Positions 6,533-6,541 of a stretch of 6,541 nt of DNA are shown piece by piece (the first letter of the stretch is position 1; each line of letters starts with the position of its first letter). The notes under the pieces were generated by a model that was given only the letters and a program-made list of their open reading frames with translations, was not told the origin of the DNA and ran no database searches. Location: the NCBI GenBank assembly GCA_964355545.1, contig CAYHEK010000079.1:1-6541 (forward strand). The letters run 5' to 3'. Source of the DNA: JAPLGE01 sp964355545. Lineage in GTDB: Bacteria > Bipolaricaulota > Bipolaricaulia > UBA7950 > UBA9294. Position numbers and translations under genes: made by a program.

Positions 6533-6541
6533 ATGGTTCGG
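6533..6541 (+). CDS. Possible start of the next operon gene (phoU expected), truncated
   Basis: ATG GTT CGG begins one base after the pstB stop and runs off the window. The tight spacing matches the rest of the operon, and phoU, the Pst-associated regulator, commonly follows pstB. Three codons cannot identify the gene, so both the start and the identity are inference from position. Confidence 0.3.

Overview
The window is high-GC bacterial DNA (roughly two thirds G+C by eye), densely coded and entirely on the + strand. It has AGGAGG-type ribosome binding sites, 4-base gene overlaps and a sigma70-like promoter. The sequence alone does not fix the phylum. PstS carries a lipoprotein-type signal, so the phosphate-binding protein is probably membrane-anchored. 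No mobile elements, CRISPR arrays, tRNA or rRNA were seen.

Left part (1-1962): the 3' end of a lemA gene is joined by a 4-base overlap to a complete gene for a DUF2207 membrane protein. That protein has a signal peptide, an ectodomain, three membrane segments and a long glycine-rich tail. This is a common but poorly understood pair of envelope proteins. Middle part (1963-2959): a 111-base gap holds overlapping inverted repeats. It is followed by a small secreted protein with a HEQRH motif (DUF922-type putative zinc protease), then a probable Rho-independent terminator, then about 165 bases of non-coding DNA leading into a strong promoter (TTGACA, 16 bases, TATACT).

Right part (about 2947-6541): the high-affinity phosphate uptake operon pstS-pstC-pstA-pstB, with a likely next gene (possibly phoU) starting six bases before the window ends. 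PstS captures phosphate outside the membrane, PstC and PstA form the channel, and PstB hydrolyses ATP. The pstC/pstA and pstA/pstB junctions overlap by 4 and 1 bases, which fits translational coupling. The pstS/pstC junction is different. It has a 64-base gap with an AT-rich island, a second candidate promoter, and a well-formed ribosome binding site too far upstream to serve pstC. That site instead fronts a 14-codon open frame whose stop overlaps the pstC start codon.

The gene content is ordinary. The parts worth a second look are regulatory: the palindrome lying on the pstS -10 box, the unusual pstS-pstC junction, and the alternative hairpins ahead of the DUF922 gene.
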